Shown: in pieces, positions 6,437 through 9,872 of the stretch | Layout of the letters: every line of letters begins with the position of its first letter | Position numbering within the stretch: position 1 is the first letter of the stretch | DNA from: Candidatus Brevibacterium intestinigallinarum | GTDB lineage: Bacteria; Actinomycetota; Actinomycetes; Actinomycetales; Brevibacteriaceae | Direction of reading: 5' to 3' | Assembly: GCA_019117325.1 (NCBI GenBank) | Contig: DWZY01000032.1 | Span: 1 to 9,872 of the forward strand | DNA length: 9,872 nt | Translations under genes and position numbers: made by a program | Notes under the pieces: generated by a model | Told to the model about the DNA's origin: nothing | The model's database searches: none | What the model saw: the letters and a program-made list of their open reading frames with translations, nothing else

Positions 6437-6442
6437 ATACTA
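6437..6442 (-). promoter_or_regulatory. Probable -10 box (TAGTAT) giving a leaderless transcript of the ligase gene
   Basis: Read on the minus strand, TAGTAT is followed by seven bases and then the ATG at 6429. Transcription would begin at or within a base of the start codon. No Shine-Dalgarno match is present and no good -35 was found. It separates the ligase from the upstream FAD gene, 54 nt away. Confidence 0.55.
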
Positions 6443-6483
6443 GGACACCGTCGCCCCCGTGCGGTTCAGGTCAGCCTCAGTCG

Positions 6484-8574
6484 TCACCCTCCGGCCCGCA
6501 GCAGGATCTGCTTCGCCGCCACGTCCGCTCCGGCCAGCAGCGGGGAGGGGACTCCGGGGGTCGCCCCGATCGCACTGCCCGGCTGGGTGGTGGAGGCGGG
6601 GATGCCCAGGACGATGACGGACTCGTCGACCTCACCGGAGGCGGCGACGAGGTTGTGCCCCGTCGTGGCGGCCTCGGCGATGGTGGCCCGGGTGGCCTCG
6701 ATGTAGTCCGTCTGCACGCCGTCGACCCGGTGGATGCGGGCCGCGCCGGATTCCAGGAGCGAGCGCAGCAGCGGATCGTCCGTGCTGGGCACCTTCCCCT
6801 TCGACATGCGGGTCTCGACGAGGACGGCAGACTCGACCTCGCGGCCCGTGATGAGCGAGCGTGCGCGGAAGACGCCCGCCTCCTCGTCGGTCCGCACGAC
6901 CGTCTCCGGGCCCAGCAGGTCGATGATTCCCGCGTCGATGAGGGCCAGCACGCGGCGCACGCGCACCGCCGGCGGGCCCGAGGCCAGGAACAGCCCATCC
7001 GCGTCGAACCACCCCTGCAGGTCGCGGACCAGCGATTCGCCGGCGACGGCTCCCACCGCGCCCAGCCGGTGCGCGGAGCCGCGCAGCAGGCTCATGACCC
7101 GGTTGACCGCCGCGCGGGGGTGCCGGGCCGGCTCGCTCATCGAGGCGAGCTCGTCGGTGACCAGCTGGTCCACGAGCTCCCGCCACTGCTCCGGGGTGAT
7201 GCTGCGGCCGCGCGTGGGCCGGCGCAGGTCGCCGATGAGCCACGACCAGCGCGGGTCGCGCACGTGGTCGGCGAGGACGCGCTCGACGTCCTCGGCCGTC
7301 GCGGCCGCGTCCAGCTGCGCGACCCACGGTCCGTCCGTGGTCGCCGGTGCCGTCGCCGAGGCCGAGGTCGCCTCCGACGGGGAGGCCGCCGGGGTCTGGG
7401 TCGGGGCCTCGGGGTCGGCCGTGCCCTCGGTGGTGGTCAGGGCCTCGGGAGCCCAGTCGGAGAGCGCCTCCAGGTACTGGTCGGCGATCTCCTTCGCGAT
7501 CGTGGGCCAGACCTCAGCGGCGAAGTCGAGGCTCGTGCGGGTCTGCAGCTCCTCGAACCAGGCGGGCGTCGCCCAGCGCGGGGTGAAGTCGCGCTGCAGC
7601 AGGTACGGGACGGGCTTGGTCCGGTACGGCATGCCGCGTCGCGAGCCCACGACCAGGTGGGGCTCACGCCCGGTGGGCACGTAGCGCAGCCGGCCGTGCG
7701 GGTCGCCGTCGACGGGCTCGAACTCACCGCCCCACTCCGCGATGAGGCCGCCGATGACGTCGAAGAAGTTCGCACCCAGGCCGCGGACCAGGACGGTCTC
7801 GCCTGCCGGGAGGGCGGTGAAGTCGCGCTCGGCCGGCATGCCCGGCGGGACATAGCGCAGACCGGCGTCTGCGGCGAAGCGGATGAGGTTCGAAACCTCG
7901 TCGTCGGGGCGCGACTGCACCATGCCCTGCGCCAGCACGAGGGTGGGTGCGGCCAGGTGCGTGCCGTCTGCCAGCACTGCGGCGGTGAGCGGCTCACCGG
8001 AGAACGGCTCGACCTCGACGGATTCGAGGCCCGTGACGGTCGCGACGTACTCGTCGACCTCGAAGCCGCCCTGGGCGATCGCGGCATCGAGCTGGTCACG
8101 GTAGTAGATGCCCTGCAGGCGGCGGGACGTGAAGTCCTGCGCGCGCAGGGCACCGGCCTCCTCGACGACCCAGTCGCCGGCGGGGTGGTGGCCTGCGGCT
8201 GCGACCTGCTGCATCCAGTCGACGAGGTCCGGCCCCGGGGCGGCGGGACCGCTCATGGGCGTCGAGTCGTCGGGATGGAGCGTGGTCGCCGAAGCCGTCG
8301 TGTTGTTGAGGTACTGGGCCGGCTGGGTCGTCAGCCACGTGGCACCGGCCCCCACCTCCAGGGCGTCGACGATCGCCAGCCGGAGCGGGCGCGCGCGGGA
8401 GAGCGAGGTGTCCTGGGAGTGCGGGGTCACCGTGGAGTCCGCGGCAGCTGGCGGGTGCTCAGCGTCCTCGGTGTTGCCAGCGCGCAGGCGGTCGGCGAGC
8501 CGGATGATCGTCGCGACCGCGCGCGGACCTCCGCCCACGAAGACCGCGTCGTACTGGCGGGTCACGGGTGTCAT
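6484..8574 (-). CDS. FAD/NAD(P)-binding protein (PF13454-type putative flavin oxidoreductase)
   Basis: This is a large soluble 696-residue protein. The N-terminus YDAVFVGGGPRAVATIIRL has a dinucleotide loop, GGGPRA (14-19). After a linker of about 28 residues rich in Ala, Asp and Ser comes RLAIVDALEVGAGATWLTTQ and then the family's NNTTASATTLHPD with DLVDWMQ, the pattern of FAD-NAD(P)-binding proteins of PF13454. VLVRGLGANFFDVIGGL is a second Rossmann-like loop. Residues about 378-415 are a low-complexity Ala/Pro/Thr/Glu insert dividing the two halves. The C-terminal part keeps LFLASGPPAVRVRRVLALID and a final VIVLGIP strand. The ATG overlaps the upstream gene's TGA (ATGA), with GAGG seven bases before it, so the two are probably translated together. 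The fold is confident; the reaction is unknown. Related proteins are sometimes compared to N-hydroxylating monooxygenases, but I cannot assign that. Confidence 0.85.
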   Translation of the reverse strand: MTPVTRQYDAVFVGGGPRAVATIIRLADRLRAGNTEDAEHPPAAADSTVTPHSQDTSLSRARPLRLAIVDALEVGAGATWLTTQPAQYLNNTTASATTLHPDDSTPMSGPAAPGPDLVDWMQQVAAAGHHPAGDWVVEEAGALRAQDFTSRRLQGIYYRDQLDAAIAQGGFEVDEYVATVTGLESVEVEPFSGEPLTAAVLADGTHLAAPTLVLAQGMVQSRPDDEVSNLIRFAADAGLRYVPPGMPAERDFTALPAGETVLVRGLGANFFDVIGGLIAEWGGEFEPVDGDPHGRLRYVPTGREPHLVVGSRRGMPYRTKPVPYLLQRDFTPRWATPAWFEELQTRTSLDFAAEVWPTIAKEIADQYLEALSDWAPEALTTTEGTADPEAPTQTPAASPSEATSASATAPATTDGPWVAQLDAAATAEDVERVLADHVRDPRWSWLIGDLRRPTRGRSITPEQWRELVDQLVTDELASMSEPARHPRAAVNRVMSLLRGSAHRLGAVGAVAGESLVRDLQGWFDADGLFLASGPPAVRVRRVLALIDAGIIDLLGPETVVRTDEEAGVFRARSLITGREVESAVLVETRMSKGKVPSTDDPLLRSLLESGAARIHRVDGVQTDYIEATRATIAEAATTGHNLVAASGEVDESVIVLGIPASTTQPGSAIGATPGVPSPLLAGADVAAKQILLRAGG

Positions 8575-9779
8575 GAGGTGGCCTCGGCGGTGGGCCAGTA
8601 GGGCTCGCCCAGGGTGAGCATGAGGCGGTTGGCCCAGCCGAAGAACGCGGTGGAGGCGACGTGGTCGACGATCTCCAGCTCGGCCAGGCCCAGGTCGCGC
8701 AGGCGCTTCGCGTCGGTCTCGTCGAACTGCGGCACGAGCGCGGCCAGGCGCACGGCGGACTCGATGAGGGCGGTCCAGCGCTCGTCCTGCCCGGCGGCCA
8801 GGGCTGTCACGTCGGAGGCGACCCAGTTCGCGTCGCGGGTGAGGTCGATCGCGAGCATGCGGTCGACGTCGTCCGCGCGGTGCGTGCGCTGGACGGCCTT
8901 GCGGGCGTGGACGGAGGCGCAGTAGACGCAGTCGTTCACCTTGCTGGAGACGGCAGCGGCCAGCTCGCGCTCACCCTTGTCGAGGCCCTCCTTCGAGGTG
9001 AACACCGCGTTGTCCAGGGTCGAGCGGGCCAGCGTGACACCGGGTGTGCGCGAGATGAGCCGGAAGTAGACGCTGCCCGTCGTGGCCTTCGAGGCGAACG
9101 ACTCGATCTGCTCGGGCGTGAGGTCCTCCTCCGCGGGCGCGGGGAGCCAGGGCTCCCAATCGAGGAACTCGCGGGTGAAGGCGGTGGGACGGGCCCGGCC
9201 CGTGGCGGTGAGCTCGGAGCGCTCGCCCTCACGGCCTCGGGAGTGGGGCGTGCGGCCGCTGGCCGGCAGGGCGAGCAGATCGCGGCCTGCGATGGCGGCC
9301 GGATCGAGTGCGGCGAGGCCCGCAACGAGGCGGATGAGGTAGGACTCGAACGCGACGAGCTGCCCGATGAGGACGACGAGGTCCGGGTCTGCGCCGGCGG
9401 CGGCCAGTGCGTCCTGGTCCGCGGCCTCGGCGAGGGCGGGGGAGACGGAGACCGTGTCGAGGAAGTCGACGAGTGCGGCCAGCAGCGGGTCGGCCGGGGT
9501 GTCGCCGGCGACGAGCTCGTCGAAGAGCGCGCGGTCCTCGACGTGGGACAGGTGCCAGGTGAGGAGCGCGCGGGAGCCGTGCTGGACGGCGACGACGGCG
9601 GCCAGCGTGTGGAGGAGGCTCGCGGGCAGCGGGTGCTCGGCCGCGTAGAGCGCGTCGTGGGTCGCCTGCGTCTGCTCGACGACCGTGGGCTTCCGGTCCT
9701 GGAGGACCGTGAGTGCCGTGTTCTCGCCCAGCAGCGCGGTGAGGACGGGGGCCTCGGGGGCGGCAGAAGTGGTTGTCAT
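8571..9779 (-). CDS. Two-domain CMD/AhpD-like protein (Avi_7170-like fused to Avi_7169-like peroxidase domain)
   Basis: This 402-residue protein has two halves. Residues about 10-150 (PVLTALLGEN, then QDRKPTVVEQTQATHDALY) resemble the carboxymuconolactone-decarboxylase-like Avi_7170 family but lack a CxxC. Residues about 195-400 (FTREFLDWEPWLP, VYFRLISRTPG, FFGWANRLMLTLGEPYWP) resemble the Avi_7169 alkylhydroperoxidase-domain family. That half keeps the AhpD-type catalytic set in ERELAAAVSSKVNDCVYCASVH: Glu272, Cys284, Cys287 and His291, with the same spacing as AhpD Glu118, Cys130, Cys133 and His137. These families are usually separate neighbouring genes (recalled from TIGRFAM TIGR04029/TIGR04030). 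It is probably a thiol-dependent peroxidase or disulphide-active protein serving the FAD protein downstream. I chose the ATG at 9779, with GGAAGAG nine bases upstream; ATG 9797 or a GTG at 9869 remain possible because the frame stays open. Confidence 0.85.
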   Translation of the reverse strand: MTTTSAAPEAPVLTALLGENTALTVLQDRKPTVVEQTQATHDALYAAEHPLPASLLHTLAAVVAVQHGSRALLTWHLSHVEDRALFDELVAGDTPADPLLAALVDFLDTVSVSPALAEAADQDALAAAGADPDLVVLIGQLVAFESYLIRLVAGLAALDPAAIAGRDLLALPASGRTPHSRGREGERSELTATGRARPTAFTREFLDWEPWLPAPAEEDLTPEQIESFASKATTGSVYFRLISRTPGVTLARSTLDNAVFTSKEGLDKGERELAAAVSSKVNDCVYCASVHARKAVQRTHRADDVDRMLAIDLTRDANWVASDVTALAAGQDERWTALIESAVRLAALVPQFDETDAKRLRDLGLAELEIVDHVASTAFFGWANRLMLTLGEPYWPTAEATS

Positions 9780-9788
9780 GGAAAGTGA

Positions 9789-9795
9789 CTCTTCC
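9789..9795 (-). promoter_or_regulatory. Ribosome binding site favouring the ATG at 9779
   Basis: GGAAGAG on the minus strand lies nine bases before the ATG at 9779. The upstream in-frame ATG at 9797 has only a weak site, and the residues added by longer frames look unconserved in character. Confidence 0.55.
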
Positions 9796-9797
9796 AT

Positions 9798-9872
9798 GTC
9801 CTGCGCGCGTGCGCGAGGGCGGGGGTCACTGTTGTTAAGAAACTCACGGGTGCAGGGCGGGGAGGTCACGTC
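9798..9872 (-). promoter_or_regulatory. Upstream region of the CMD/AhpD-FAD operon with an A+T-rich imperfect palindrome
   Basis: The plus-strand segment GTTGTTAAGAAAC (9831-9843) is an A+T-rich island in very G+C-rich surroundings, with GTT and AAC arms placed symmetrically about a TAA centre. It lies about 50 bp before the chosen start, where a promoter or operator would be expected. I cannot assign a clear -10/-35 pair, and the window ends soon after. Confidence 0.35.

Noticed and set aside
5461..8601. A 1046-codon plus-strand open frame opposite the FAD and ligase genes
   Set aside because: It spans two recognised minus-strand genes and the promoter between them, and its product is Arg/Gly/Val/Asp-rich with no motif. 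It is a G+C shadow, not an antisense gene.
8661..9788. A 375-codon plus-strand open frame opposite the CMD/AhpD gene
   Set aside because: The minus-strand product has intact catalytic residues and family motifs, while this frame gives Gly/Glu/Val repeats typical of a shadow.
9780..9869. A 30-residue N-terminal extension of the CMD/AhpD protein from the GTG at 9869
   Set aside because: A better ribosome site precedes the ATG at 9779, and the extension is unlike a signal peptide or a conserved domain; kept only as an alternative start.

Overview
The window is a G+C-rich, gene-dense stretch of an actinobacterial chromosome. The third codon positions are mostly G or C, GTG starts are common, and two genes have a -10 hexamer placed so that the transcript would begin at or next to the start codon (leaderless). 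An alanine racemase fused to TsaE, together with the gene order, points to Actinomycetaceae (Actinomyces/Schaalia-like). That genus-level call is an inference from remembered family knowledge, not from a search.

The left half (2-5082, + strand) is a housekeeping run centred on tRNA t6A synthesis. In order it holds: the 3' part of alr fused in frame to tsaE; tsaB; rimI; a short gap with a 26-bp tandem repeat; an acidic SRPBCC-fold protein with its own probable leaderless promoter; tsaD, coupled to it by a 4-nt overlap; and a Nudix hydrolase whose start lies inside the end of tsaD. TsaB, TsaD and TsaE are the three proteins that transfer threonylcarbamoyl to A37 of ANN-decoding tRNAs. TsaC, which makes the threonylcarbamoyl-AMP substrate, is not in the window. 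RimI is the ribosomal-protein N-acetyltransferase that usually travels with tsaB/tsaD.

The right half (9779-5254, - strand) runs convergently towards the first half. It begins with a two-domain CMD/AhpD-type peroxidase-like protein. Next, by an ATGA overlap, comes a large FAD/NAD(P)-binding protein. After a 54-nt gap holding a probable leaderless promoter comes a YbdK-type glutamate-cysteine ligase homologue. The peroxidase-like protein resembles a fusion of two families that are normally encoded as neighbours in flavin/oxidoreductase-linked cassettes, so a redox role is likely but the substrate is unknown.

The two runs meet in a 171-bp spacer (5083-5253) that has short GC hairpins but no T-tract. 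No tRNA, rRNA, CRISPR array, transposase, integrase or phage gene was seen. Most of the window is ordinary core genome. The less ordinary points are the two gene fusions (Alr-TsaE and CMD-AhpD), the SRPBCC gene set inside the t6A cluster, and small promoter-proximal repeats. I did not find a convincing undescribed system.
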